A stretch of 64,000 nt of DNA from Mycolicibacterium rhodesiae JS60 (GTDB lineage: Bacteria > Actinomycetota > Actinomycetes > Mycobacteriales > Mycobacteriaceae): assembly GCA_000230935.2 (NCBI GenBank), contig AGIQ01000002.1, positions 806,001 through 870,000 on the forward strand, given 5' to 3'. Numbering within the stretch: position 1 is the first letter of the stretch; each line of letters opens with the position of its first letter. Shown one piece after another: positions 51,769-60,154 of this stretch. Both the position numbers and the translations under genes were made by a program. The notes under the pieces were generated by a model. The model saw only the letters and a list, made by a program, of their open reading frames with translations. It had not been told where the DNA came from and did not search any database.

Positions 51769-53222
51769 TGCCGAATCGGCGCAATGGGTTCGCCCACCCG
51801 ATAGATCGACTTGCTGACCTGGTACGCCTCAAGCCCTTCCGGCCCGAGCTCACGGCCGAGTCCACTGGCCTTGACACCGCCGAACGGTGAACGGATGTCG
51901 AGCTGGTAATCGTTGACGCCGATCGAGCCGGTGCGTATCGCACGGGCGATCCCGGTGGCACGCTCGACGTCCGATGACCACACCGTTCCCGCCAAACCGA
52001 ATTCGGAGTCGTTGGCGATCCGGACAGCCTCGTCATCGTCACGGTAGGAGATGATGACCAGTACCGGACCGAAGATCTCTTCTTGCGCAATGCGGTCGGC
52101 ATTGTCGACGTCGGCGAATACGGTTGGTGTGACGAACCATCCGCGAGGTTGATCCGGTGCGACTCCGCCCGCCACGAGCCGGGCTCCGCTGGCCTTGCCC
52201 GCCGCGATGTGGCCGAGCACGAGGTCGCGTTGCCGGGCACTGACCAGCGGTCCGATCTCGGTCCGCTCATCCAGCGGGTCGCCCAGCACCAGCCCGTGCG
52301 CCAATGCCGCGATGGCTTCGACGAATTCGTCATAGCGGGAGCGGGGTACGAGGATCCGCGAACTGAGATGGCAGGTCTGTCCGTTGTTGGCGAACGATGC
52401 CGAGCGCAGTCCGGCGACGGTGGCTTCGGTGTCCGCGTCGTCGAGGATGATCGCTGCCGATTTGCCGCCCAGTTCCAGGGTGACCGGGCGAATGAGCTGT
52501 CCACACGTAGCCCCGATGATCCGCCCGGCGGCAGTGGATCCGGTGAACGCCACCTTGTCTACGCCTCGGTGGCTCACCAGGTGGGCGCCGGCCGTCGCAT
52601 CGCCGGGGACGACGCTGAGCACTCCGGGAGGCAGTCCAGCTTCGACGGCGGCCTCAGCGAAGACGAGGGAATCCATTGCGGTTTCGAGGGCGGGCTTCAG
52701 TACGACGGGGCAGCCGGCGGCCAGTGCCGGAGCCAGTTTCATCACCGCGAGGGCCTGGGGGTAGTTCCACGGCGTGATGGCACCGACCACACCGACCGGC
52801 TCTCGTCGAACGATGGTGTGCCCGATGAGGGCGGGCCGAGTCTCCTCACATTCGGAGTTCGCGATCAGCTTGGCGTAGTAGCCGACCAGCGCGCCGGGAA
52901 AGAGACCGTTCACACCCCGGGACAGTGAGATCGGCATGCCGTTCTCGCGGCTGACGAGCGTTGCGGTCTCGGTGGCGCGGGACTGCAGCGCGGCGGCATA
53001 CCGTTTGAGCACCTGGGCGCGTTCGGCAGGATCCGCGGCCGACCAGGCTCTGGCGCCGGGGCCATGAGCGGCAGCGACGGCGTCGTCGATGTCGGACTCG
53101 CCGGCGCAGCCGGCATGGCCGAGGACTTCCTCGGTCGCGGGTTCGATCACCGGGACGGTGTCGGCTGTGCGACGGAACTCACCGCCGATGTAGAGCAGCC
53201 CGTCGGTGTTGTCGGTGGTCAT
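51765..53222 (-). CDS. Aldehyde dehydrogenase
   Basis: A 485-residue aldehyde dehydrogenase. ITPWNYPQALAVMKLAPALA, LELGGKSAAIILDD and the catalytic C284 in NNGQTCHLSSR are present, with C-terminal SPFGGVKASGLGRELG. Start ATG 53222 overlaps the CoA-transferase stop (ATGA), so aldehyde oxidation and CoA transfer are coupled. It differs enough from the first dehydrogenase (NNGQTC against NSGQAC) that the two probably have different substrates or steps. Confidence 0.9.
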   Translation of the reverse strand: MTTDNTDGLLYIGGEFRRTADTVPVIEPATEEVLGHAGCAGESDIDDAVAAAHGPGARAWSAADPAERAQVLKRYAAALQSRATETATLVSRENGMPISLSRGVNGLFPGALVGYYAKLIANSECEETRPALIGHTIVRREPVGVVGAITPWNYPQALAVMKLAPALAAGCPVVLKPALETAMDSLVFAEAAVEAGLPPGVLSVVPGDATAGAHLVSHRGVDKVAFTGSTAAGRIIGATCGQLIRPVTLELGGKSAAIILDDADTEATVAGLRSASFANNGQTCHLSSRILVPRSRYDEFVEAIAALAHGLVLGDPLDERTEIGPLVSARQRDLVLGHIAAGKASGARLVAGGVAPDQPRGWFVTPTVFADVDNADRIAQEEIFGPVLVIISYRDDDEAVRIANDSEFGLAGTVWSSDVERATGIARAIRTGSIGVNDYQLDIRSPFGGVKASGLGRELGPEGLEAYQVSKSIYRVGEPIAPIRH

Positions 53223-55621
53223 GCGAGTTGCCCTTCGAGTGTCGAGGTCGTGGCGGGTTCGGCGTGCAGCACCCGGTCCGCGATCAGGTGGTCGATGTCG
53301 TCGGCGCTCAGCCCCAACACGCGCCGACAGACCTCGCGGGTATGTTCGCCGAGTAGCGGTGCTGGCCGCAGGTCCGCCGCCGGGACGTGGCGGTAGAGCG
53401 CGGGGCGCGTCTCGCTCGGCAAGGCGGCGTCCAACAACGGGTGGACCATCTCCGTGTACAGCTCGCGATGGCGGACCTGGGGGTCGGCGAGCACGTCAGC
53501 GCCCCGATACATCGGTCCCGCCGGTACCCCGAGCTCCTGTAGCGCCGAGGCGACCGCCTGCGGTGACCGGTAACGGGTGTACCCGGCGACAACCGCGTGG
53601 AGCGCGTGGCGGGCTTCCCAGCGGGCGGCCGCGGTGAGGAAGCGGGGATCGTCCGCAAACTCGTTGCGCCCGAACGCCGATGCGATCGTCGGCCAGTCAG
53701 CGTCGGCGCCGACCGTGATCACGCACCATTCGTCATTGCCCTGGCACGGATACACGCCGTGCACACTGGGATCTGCGAGCACCGTCAGGCCGGCATCGTG
53801 CGCCCACGTCGAGGCATAGGTGACATCGAGTTGGCTTGTCGCGCTCTCGGCCTGGGACAGGTGGACATGCGCACCCTGGCCGGTCCGATCTCGCCGGATC
53901 AAAGCGCCGAGGGTGGCGACGGCGGCGAGCCGGGCCACCAGGTGGTCGGGAAACACCGTCACCGCATCGTGGAACTGGTGATGCGCGCCGTCGGCGTGCC
54001 ACAGTCGGGTGATGCCGGTGGACGATCGCACCAGTGGCCCGTAGCCCATCCGGGCGCTCCACGGGCCGGTGTCGCCGTAGGCGCTGCTCTCGGTCAGCAC
54101 AATCTCGGGGTTGAACCGCGCAAGAGCCTCGTAGGACAGTCCGAGTGACGCGAGCGTGCCAGGTTTGAAGTTGGCGAACACGGCATCGGCCGCAGCCACC
54201 AGTTGGCCGAAAAGCTGAGTGCCACGGCTGTGGCGGAGGTCGAGTCCCAATGCGGTCTGATTGCGATGAGTCCAGGCGAACGATTCGCTGATCGCCTGGC
54301 CGGGCTTGCTCTGGCGCAGCCCGTCGGGATAGGTCGGACTCTCGACCTTGATCACCTCGGCACCCAGATCGCCGAAGAGTCGTCCGAGCTCACCGCCGGC
54401 GACGATGACGCCCAGATCGAGAATGGTGATTCCGCTCAGCGGTCTTTGGCCGCCCGGTTCGACGTCGACCGCTACGGGGTCGGCAAGCCAGTCGGGCTCA
54501 CTGGTGCCGGGCGCTGGCGCCGGCCATCGAATGCCGGCCCGGTGACCATCGACGACAACGCACCCGTCGGGAACCGTCAGAGTCTCCGAGTTGTCGAGTT
54601 CGATTGTCGTCCAGGCGCCCGTCGCCTGAAAGTGGTCTTGTGACAGCACTTCCCGTGGTGTGAGAACCGCGGCGATCGGCACCCCGCGTTCAGTGCCGGC
54701 TGCGACCAACTCCGCCATGCGCAGCGGAGCGAACAGCGCGGCGATCGCAGCACCGATCTGGTCGGATGCGGCCGCCCGCCCGGCGATGGTGTCGTAGTGC
54801 TGATCTTGGAACTGTTCGGGTTCACCCAGCCAGGCCCGCATGGCACGCCACTGCCTGGGCGCGAGGATACAGATGCGCACCCACCCGTCTCGGCAGGCGA
54901 CGATCGGGTAGGAATCCTGCGCTCTGGGCTGGTCGCGTCGGGCGTTGTTCACACCGCGCGCCGCCGCGGCCTGGCCGTGAGAGCCGAATGGCGGGTCCAG
55001 CGCCTGCAAGACCCCCTCGTAGCGGGAGAAGTCGACGTAGTCGCCGCGTCCGGTGCGCAGGCGCTGGTAGTGGGCGACCAGAACGGCCCACGCGGCCTGT
55101 GCCGAAGCGGTGGCCGATGCGATGCCGTCCGGCGGAAGCACTGGCGTGCCACCGGGCGCGCCCGACCGTGACAGGACCGACGACAGCGCATACAGGACCG
55201 GGTCGGTTGCCGTCCACCTCGCCCGAGGGCCGGTAGCACCGAAATCGGTGATGGACATGACGACCAACTGCTCATAGGTGTCGGCGAGCTCGGTGCACGA
55301 CGTGCCGAAATCCGCTGAATGTCCGGGGATTCCGCTGTCGATGAGGATGTCGGCCCCTGCGACCAGATCGAAGAACCTCCGCCGGTCGCGTTTCTTGCCG
55401 CCGTCGAGGACGACGCTGCGCTTGTTGGCGTTGTGGAGTGCGAAAGGCAGGCTCTGGGTGCCGATGAGTGGGGCTGCCCGTCGTGACGGGCAGCCGTCTG
55501 GCGGTTCGACGATGACAACGTCCGCGCCGAGGTCGGCCAGAATGCGTGCCGTCTGGGCGGACGGGCCTTCGGTGAGGTCGACAATCCGCAGGCCTGTCAG
55601 TGGGGCATCGGGCATCGACAC
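53219..55621 (-). CDS. Double-length CaiB/BaiF family (class III) CoA-transferase
   Basis: An 800-residue protein made of two CaiB/BaiF units in tandem. Unit 1 (about 1-385) starts PLTGLRIVDLTEGPSAQTAR and has LADLGADVVIVEPPDG. Unit 2 (about 395-800) starts PLSGITILDLGVIVAGGELG and has FGDLGAEVIKVESPTYPDGL. Unit 2 keeps the better family signature (NFKPGTLASLGLSYEAL). Class III enzymes normally work as interlinked dimers of about 400-residue chains, so this fusion may fold as an internal dimer. It moves CoA from a donor thioester to a carboxylate. GTG 55621 is six bases after GAGGAG. Operon with the aldehyde dehydrogenase. Confidence 0.9.
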   Translation of the reverse strand: MSMPDAPLTGLRIVDLTEGPSAQTARILADLGADVVIVEPPDGCPSRRAAPLIGTQSLPFALHNANKRSVVLDGGKKRDRRRFFDLVAGADILIDSGIPGHSADFGTSCTELADTYEQLVVMSITDFGATGPRARWTATDPVLYALSSVLSRSGAPGGTPVLPPDGIASATASAQAAWAVLVAHYQRLRTGRGDYVDFSRYEGVLQALDPPFGSHGQAAAARGVNNARRDQPRAQDSYPIVACRDGWVRICILAPRQWRAMRAWLGEPEQFQDQHYDTIAGRAAASDQIGAAIAALFAPLRMAELVAAGTERGVPIAAVLTPREVLSQDHFQATGAWTTIELDNSETLTVPDGCVVVDGHRAGIRWPAPAPGTSEPDWLADPVAVDVEPGGQRPLSGITILDLGVIVAGGELGRLFGDLGAEVIKVESPTYPDGLRQSKPGQAISESFAWTHRNQTALGLDLRHSRGTQLFGQLVAAADAVFANFKPGTLASLGLSYEALARFNPEIVLTESSAYGDTGPWSARMGYGPLVRSSTGITRLWHADGAHHQFHDAVTVFPDHLVARLAAVATLGALIRRDRTGQGAHVHLSQAESATSQLDVTYASTWAHDAGLTVLADPSVHGVYPCQGNDEWCVITVGADADWPTIASAFGRNEFADDPRFLTAAARWEARHALHAVVAGYTRYRSPQAVASALQELGVPAGPMYRGADVLADPQVRHRELYTEMVHPLLDAALPSETRPALYRHVPAADLRPAPLLGEHTREVCRRVLGLSADDIDHLIADRVLHAEPATTSTLEGQLA

Positions 55622-55643
55622 GCAGTTCTCCTCGTTCGCGCTA

Positions 55644-55665
55644 TTACCTAACGACTATAGTTTTA
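55644..55665. promoter_or_regulatory. Second-regulon site 2, CoA-transferase/ferredoxin divergent promoter
   Basis: TTACCTAACGACTATAGTTTTA, read as CCTAACG-N5-AG. It lies between the CoA-transferase start (55621) and the ferredoxin start (55698). It contains a TATAGT hexamer that could be a -10 on the plus strand, so a bound repressor would cover the promoter. Confidence 0.55.
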
Positions 55666-55697
55666 CAGATCATGATGACGGAAGGGGATGTCAACCG

Positions 55698-55898
55698 ATG
55701 AAGATCCGGCTGATTCGCTCGAAATGCGCGGGCCACGCGCAGTGCTATGCCATTGCACCCGATATCTTTCCGATCGACGACGAAGGCTTCTGCATCCTCG
55801 AGGATCGCATCGTCGAGCCTGCTGAAGAGGAAGCGGCGCGTGCCGGCGCAGAGTCGTGTCCGGAGCTGGCACTGGTCATCGACGAGGATTCTGATTGA
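55698..55898 (+). CDS. 3Fe-4S-type ferredoxin of the P450-partner class
   Basis: A 66-residue ferredoxin. Cluster residues are C10, C16 and C54, with His (H13) in the place of the fourth cysteine: C-x2-H-x2-C ... CP. This CxxHxxC(x)nCP form is the actinobacterial class that binds 3Fe-4S and donates electrons to P450s. A P450 (56874) and a Rieske oxygenase (58111) follow within 2.5 kb on the same strand, and either could be its partner. The ATG at 55698 has only a weak GAAGGGG upstream. No ferredoxin reductase gene is in the window. Confidence 0.92.
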   Translation: MKIRLIRSKCAGHAQCYAIAPDIFPIDDEGFCILEDRIVEPAEEEAARAGAESCPELALVIDEDSD

Positions 55899-55903
55899 CG
55901 CGG

Positions 55904-55926
55904 TAAACCTATGCACGTAAGGTTTA
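55904..55926. promoter_or_regulatory. Second-regulon site 3, upstream of the SDR-to-FadD operon
   Basis: TAAACCT-N9-AGGTTTA with perfect 7-bp arms; the minus strand reads CCTTACG-N5-AG like the other two sites. It lies six bases after the ferredoxin stop and 50 bases before the SDR start at 55976. Confidence 0.65.
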
Positions 55927-55975
55927 TCGACAAGTGTGGCACGTCACACGATCTGCCGACGACAGAGGAGAGGGC

Positions 55976-56842
55976 ATGAGACTTGAGGGCAAGGTCGCCG
56001 TCATCACCGGCGCCGGTTCGGGCCTTGGCCGGCACTGTTCGCAACTGTTCAGTTCCGAGGGAGCCAAGGTTGCGATTGTCGACATCGACTCAGATCGTGC
56101 CGAGCAGACTCTGAAGCTGGTGACCGAAGACGGTGGTGACGCGATCGCCATCACCGCCGACGTGTCGGAGAAGGCCCAGATCACTGCGGCGATCGACCAG
56201 ACAGTCGAGCACTACGGCAAGCTGGACATCGCCTGGGCCAACGCCGGGATCGTGTCCCGCGGCGGCGCGGCGGCACTCGGTCTCGAGGATGCCGTCGCCT
56301 TCGAGGACATGACCGAAGCCGACTGGCAGAACGTTCTCGCCGTCAACCTCAGCGGCGTCATCTACACCGCCCAGGCCGCGGTCCCGCATCTCAAGGCCAA
56401 TGGCGGAGGCACCATCCTGGCGACGTCGTCGGCGGCGTCACTGGTGGCCTATCCGAGCATCGCGCTCTATTGCGCCACCAAAGCGGGCGTCAACGGACTG
56501 GTGCGCGGGCTGAGCCTTGATCTGGGCCGGTACGGCATTCGCGTCAACGCGATCGCACCGACGCACGGCATGTCGCCGAACTTCCTCATGCCGCCCGGTT
56601 CGCCGGTGGTCGGAATGTCCTACGAGGAATCGGCGGGCCCGTGGAACCCGACCGTGTCACCCATCCCGCTGAAATTGAACCGGCCGCCGTCACTGTCGGA
56701 CAACGCGAAGGTCGCGCTGTTCCTGGTCTCGGACGACTCGGGATACATCTCCGGCGCGGTCATCGGCGCGACGGACGGGGGAACGCTGGCCCGCGTCGGC
56801 ATGTGGTTCCCCGACGACCTCAACCCCCAGCCCGTCGCCTGA
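55976..56842 (+). CDS. Short-chain dehydrogenase/reductase (SDR)
   Basis: A 288-residue classical SDR. The NAD(P) loop is TGAGSGLG at residues 11-18, NAG follows strand 4, and the catalytic residues are S152 (TSSAAS), Y165 and K169 (YCATK). An acidic IVDIDSD after strand 2 suggests NAD rather than NADP. It lacks the insertion of mycofactocin-dependent SDRs that I would look for. ATG 55976 follows AGAGGAG. It leads the operon with P450, Rieske oxygenase and Ltp-like genes and probably oxidises a secondary alcohol introduced by the P450 or present on the substrate. Confidence 0.92.
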   Translation: MRLEGKVAVITGAGSGLGRHCSQLFSSEGAKVAIVDIDSDRAEQTLKLVTEDGGDAIAITADVSEKAQITAAIDQTVEHYGKLDIAWANAGIVSRGGAAALGLEDAVAFEDMTEADWQNVLAVNLSGVIYTAQAAVPHLKANGGGTILATSSAASLVAYPSIALYCATKAGVNGLVRGLSLDLGRYGIRVNAIAPTHGMSPNFLMPPGSPVVGMSYEESAGPWNPTVSPIPLKLNRPPSLSDNAKVALFLVSDDSGYISGAVIGATDGGTLARVGMWFPDDLNPQPVA

Positions 56843-56873
56843 CCGCCTGACGATCGCCGAGGAGACCTTTGAC

Positions 56874-58103
56874 ATGACGACAATTGAGAAAGTTCCCGCC
56901 CACCTGGTGACGGATTTCGACGTCTACGACCCGAGCCTGGCCGAACCGGTGGACGTCATGCAGGCCAAGATGGCCGAACTGGCCGCGCTCGGTCCGGTGG
57001 TGTACTCGACCGCCCATGGCGGGCACTGGATCGTCACCCGGTACAAGGAGATTCATCAGGTACTGACCGACGCGGCGACGTTCTCGAGTTACCCCAACAA
57101 CCTCGTCACCCCTGCCGACTTCGGCAAGTTCATTCCGCTGGAGATCGATCCGCCAGAGCACACCGCCTATCGCCACGCGCTGCAGCCGCTCTTCAGCCCG
57201 CAGCGGATGAAACGGCTCTCGGACGATATCCGCGGTGTGGTCAATGACCTCATCGACAAGTTCGCCGCCAGGGGTGAGGCGGAGTTCGTCTCCGAGTTCG
57301 CTCATGAGCTGCCGGCGAAAGTTTTCCTCGCACTCATGGACTGGCCGATCGAAGACGCGCAGATGTTTACCGAGGCTACTGATGCGGTGTTGTTCGGCAA
57401 GCCCGGCGGCACCAAAGAGGAGTCCGATCAGGCGATGATGATGGCCGCGATGACGATCGCAGGCTACTTCAACACCGTCGTCTCCGAGCGACGAGCCAAT
57501 CCCGGCGAGGACGCCACGTCCAAACTGATCCACACCGAGGTCGCTCTGCCCGATGGGACCAGGCTGCTCACCGACGAAGAGCTGTTCCGGATGTTCTTCC
57601 TGCTCCTGATGGGCGGGCTGCACACCGTGCAGGGATCATTGGCGTGGTCGATCGTGCATTTCGTCAACAACCCCGCGCAGCGCGACCTCCTCATCGCCGA
57701 TCCCAGTCTGCTACCGAAGGCTGTCGAAGAGGTTCTGCGTATCGAGGCGGCGGTGGCGGCGGGCCGCCGCGTCGCCTGCGACACCGAACTCGGCGGAGTG
57801 CACCTGGCCAAGGACGATCAGCTGATCGTGCTGCTGTGCACGGCTAATCGCGACCCCGACTACTTCGACGCTCCTGAGACTTTCGACATCACCCGGAATC
57901 CGAACCGCCACCTCTCTTTCGGGTCGGGGCCGCACCGCTGCCTGGGGTCCCACCTGGGGCGAGTGGAGCTGACCATCGCGCTGGAGGAACTTCACCGGCG
58001 GATTCCCGACTATCAGCTCGTCGAGTCCGATCCACCGATCTTCCATTCCACGCAGGTACGGGGTTGCCGCCGCATGCCGATCACGTTCACACCTGAGAAG
58101 TGA
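56874..58103 (+). CDS. Cytochrome P450 with atypical I-helix
   Basis: A 409-residue P450. The heme thiolate is C356 in FGSGPHRCLGSHLGRVEL and the K-helix ExxR is in EEVLRIEAAV. The I-helix oxygen-activation motif, normally [AG]Gx[DE]T, reads G247-G-L-H250-T, so the acid is replaced by histidine. Such changes occur in a few P450s and can alter proton delivery. Start ATG 56874 follows GAGGAG. The ferredoxin at 55698 is the likely electron donor. It lies between an SDR and a Rieske oxygenase, suggesting sequential oxygenation of one substrate. Confidence 0.92.
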   Translation: MTTIEKVPAHLVTDFDVYDPSLAEPVDVMQAKMAELAALGPVVYSTAHGGHWIVTRYKEIHQVLTDAATFSSYPNNLVTPADFGKFIPLEIDPPEHTAYRHALQPLFSPQRMKRLSDDIRGVVNDLIDKFAARGEAEFVSEFAHELPAKVFLALMDWPIEDAQMFTEATDAVLFGKPGGTKEESDQAMMMAAMTIAGYFNTVVSERRANPGEDATSKLIHTEVALPDGTRLLTDEELFRMFFLLLMGGLHTVQGSLAWSIVHFVNNPAQRDLLIADPSLLPKAVEEVLRIEAAVAAGRRVACDTELGGVHLAKDDQLIVLLCTANRDPDYFDAPETFDITRNPNRHLSFGSGPHRCLGSHLGRVELTIALEELHRRIPDYQLVESDPPIFHSTQVRGCRRMPITFTPEK

Positions 58104-58110
58104 GGCGGCA

Positions 58111-59289
58111 ATGACCACATCACTGCCGCGCCCGGATCGGATCCGACGAGCGATCGAGCTCTTGCGCAATGAGACCACCGACAAGTTCGACGACGTGGTG
58201 GCGTTCTCCGCGCACGAATTCACCGACCCTGAACTGGCGCAACGGGAGCGCGACCTGATCTTCGGCAGGGTTCCTTCGATCGTCGCCCACAGCTCGGAGA
58301 TCGCCAAGCCCTACGACTTCATGACCGTGCAGATGCCGCGCAACAATGTGCTGCTGGTGCGTCAGAAGGATGGCGGTGTCAAGGCTTTCGTCAACCTCTG
58401 CCGTCATCGCGGCGCGTTGCTCGAAGACAACGAGAAGGGGCGCTGCAGGGTCTTCTCATGTGCCTACCACCGGTGGTCCTATGACCCGGACGGCTCGCTG
58501 CGAATGATCACCCGCGATAAGACTTTCGGCGACATCGATCGCAGCAAGCACGGGCTCGTGGAACTGCCCTGCGAGGAGCGGCACGGATTCATCTGGATCG
58601 TCGACAATGCCACCGCAACGATCGATGTCGCCAGCTGGCTTGGACCGGAGATGGATGGCATTCTGGCCGGCTACGACCTCGGGGATCTGGTGTGCTTCCG
58701 GGCGGCGGGCTTCGACGAGCCCACCAATTGGAAGATCATGCAAGACGCGTTCCTGGATGGCTACCACATCCAGTACGCCCACCCGAATTCCGCCGGAAAG
58801 ATCATTCACACCAACGTGATGGCGTTCGAAGACTTCGGCAGGCACTGCCGGTTCATCGCCCCGCGGAAGTCGATCGACCGCTGGCTGGAAGAGGATCCCG
58901 GTGATCGCCCGCTGGACCCCTATGTCACCGAAACCCACTTCCTACTGCCCAACAGCACCCTGCTTCGTCAACCGGATCACTTTCAGCTGTTGACCTTCCG
59001 TCCTCATCCGACCGACGCGACGAAGTCCCGGATGGAACAGCGGCTGATGGTCCCCAAGCTGGAGGTCTCCGGAATGGAGGGCGACCACTGGAACCATCGG
59101 TGGGAAAAGAACTGGGAGATCCTCCTGACCGTGCTGCACAGCGAGGACTTCCCCCTCCTGCGAAACTCGCAGCAGGGCATGGGCAGTGCCGATGCCGGAG
59201 ACATGGTGCTTGGCCGGAACGAAACGGCCAACCAGGTGTTCCGGCGAGAGACCAAGAGGCTCCTCGCCGAGGGCGTCCCGCCCTCGTAG
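58111..59289 (+). CDS. Rieske non-heme iron oxygenase, alpha subunit
   Basis: A 392-residue oxygenase component. The Rieske cluster ligands are C97-x-H99 and C117-x2-H120, and the mononuclear iron site begins with DAFLDGYHIQYAH (H219, H224). The long C-terminal catalytic domain fits homomultimeric alpha-only enzymes. No beta subunit or dedicated reductase is present, so electrons would come from the 55698 ferredoxin or from elsewhere. Related actinobacterial enzymes include the 3-ketosteroid 9-alpha-hydroxylase oxygenase KshA, but the sequence around the iron site is not close enough by eye to claim it. Seven bases after the P450 gene. Confidence 0.92.
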   Translation: MTTSLPRPDRIRRAIELLRNETTDKFDDVVAFSAHEFTDPELAQRERDLIFGRVPSIVAHSSEIAKPYDFMTVQMPRNNVLLVRQKDGGVKAFVNLCRHRGALLEDNEKGRCRVFSCAYHRWSYDPDGSLRMITRDKTFGDIDRSKHGLVELPCEERHGFIWIVDNATATIDVASWLGPEMDGILAGYDLGDLVCFRAAGFDEPTNWKIMQDAFLDGYHIQYAHPNSAGKIIHTNVMAFEDFGRHCRFIAPRKSIDRWLEEDPGDRPLDPYVTETHFLLPNSTLLRQPDHFQLLTFRPHPTDATKSRMEQRLMVPKLEVSGMEGDHWNHRWEKNWEILLTVLHSEDFPLLRNSQQGMGSADAGDMVLGRNETANQVFRRETKRLLAEGVPPS

Positions 59290-59296
59290 CACCACG

Positions 59297-60154
59297 ATGA
59301 TCAAATACGAATGGCGCACCGAACTGAGCCCGCCTGAGGCCGATGAGCTGGCCGGCCTGCTGGCACGAGCGGCGGCCTACGATGCGGAGGCCGGCCACAA
59401 CACCATCGATTTCGCCGACGTGGCGCAATCCTTGGCGACCGAGGATTCACCCGATCGGCACCTCCTGATCTGGATGCTTCCGCACGCCACCGCGATGGAC
59501 GAACCGAACGCCCCGGAGTGCATCGCCGGACTGCTCCGTCTCACCGGAGCGGCGGGCGGGTCCGCCGAGGCCGCGGCCGTGATCGATCCCGGGCTGCGCT
59601 CGATCGGCATCATGACGCTGCTGCTCGAGCAGGTCGGGCTCGTCACGTCGGGCCCGGACGGTTGGCTGGAGAGCGGCGCGCACACGATCACCGCGTGGGC
59701 CCGTGGCAACCATCCGGCCAGTGGCCGGCTCAGTGACAGATTTCTGATCCCGCGCACGCGGCGAGTCTGGCAACTGATCCGCGGTACCGAATCCGAATCG
59801 GACCTCGCCGCGCCGGTGCTCGAACCCTCTGGGTCCACTGCCGGCGGACCCCGGTATGCGCTGCGGGAAGCAGGTCGGGTCGTCGGTACGGTCGCGCTGA
59901 GTCGCCAGCCTGTCCAGTCGGAGGAATTCGGCGACTGCGCGGTGGTGGACTTCATCGACGCCGCGCCATCGGCTCCGCCGGGGGCCCTGCGCCGTCTACT
60001 CGACGGTGCCGTCGCAGTCGCCGCGGAGGTGGGCCTTTCCGGCGCGGTCATTCATGTCGATTCCGGCGACACCCGAATTGTCAACGCCGCCCGGCTGGCA
60101 GGTTTCCATCACGATCGCACCGACGTGCGTTACCAACTCGGAGGCAGCAGTTGA
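59297..60154 (+). CDS. GNAT-like protein resembling mycothiol synthase (MshD) halves
   Basis: A 285-residue protein. DPGLRSIGIMTLLLEQVGL (about residues 97-115) looks like the acetyl-CoA loop region of a GNAT domain with a degenerate R-x2-G-x-[GA] motif. AWARGNHPASGRLSDRF and RTRRVWQLIRG then echo the inter-domain segment of MshD. A second weak GNAT-like half ends ARLAGFHHDRTDVRYQLGG. Mycothiol synthase itself is normally elsewhere in the genome, so I take this as a paralogue with unknown acyl acceptor. ATG 59297; its stop overlaps the next gene's TTG start (TTGA). Confidence 0.6.
   Translation: MIKYEWRTELSPPEADELAGLLARAAAYDAEAGHNTIDFADVAQSLATEDSPDRHLLIWMLPHATAMDEPNAPECIAGLLRLTGAAGGSAEAAAVIDPGLRSIGIMTLLLEQVGLVTSGPDGWLESGAHTITAWARGNHPASGRLSDRFLIPRTRRVWQLIRGTESESDLAAPVLEPSGSTAGGPRYALREAGRVVGTVALSRQPVQSEEFGDCAVVDFIDAAPSAPPGALRRLLDGAVAVAAEVGLSGAVIHVDSGDTRIVNAARLAGFHHDRTDVRYQLGGSS

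Noticed and set aside
58111..59289. Calling the Rieske oxygenase KshA
   Set aside because: Rieske and iron motifs are generic. The surrounding sequence is not close enough by eye, and no KshB-type reductase is present.
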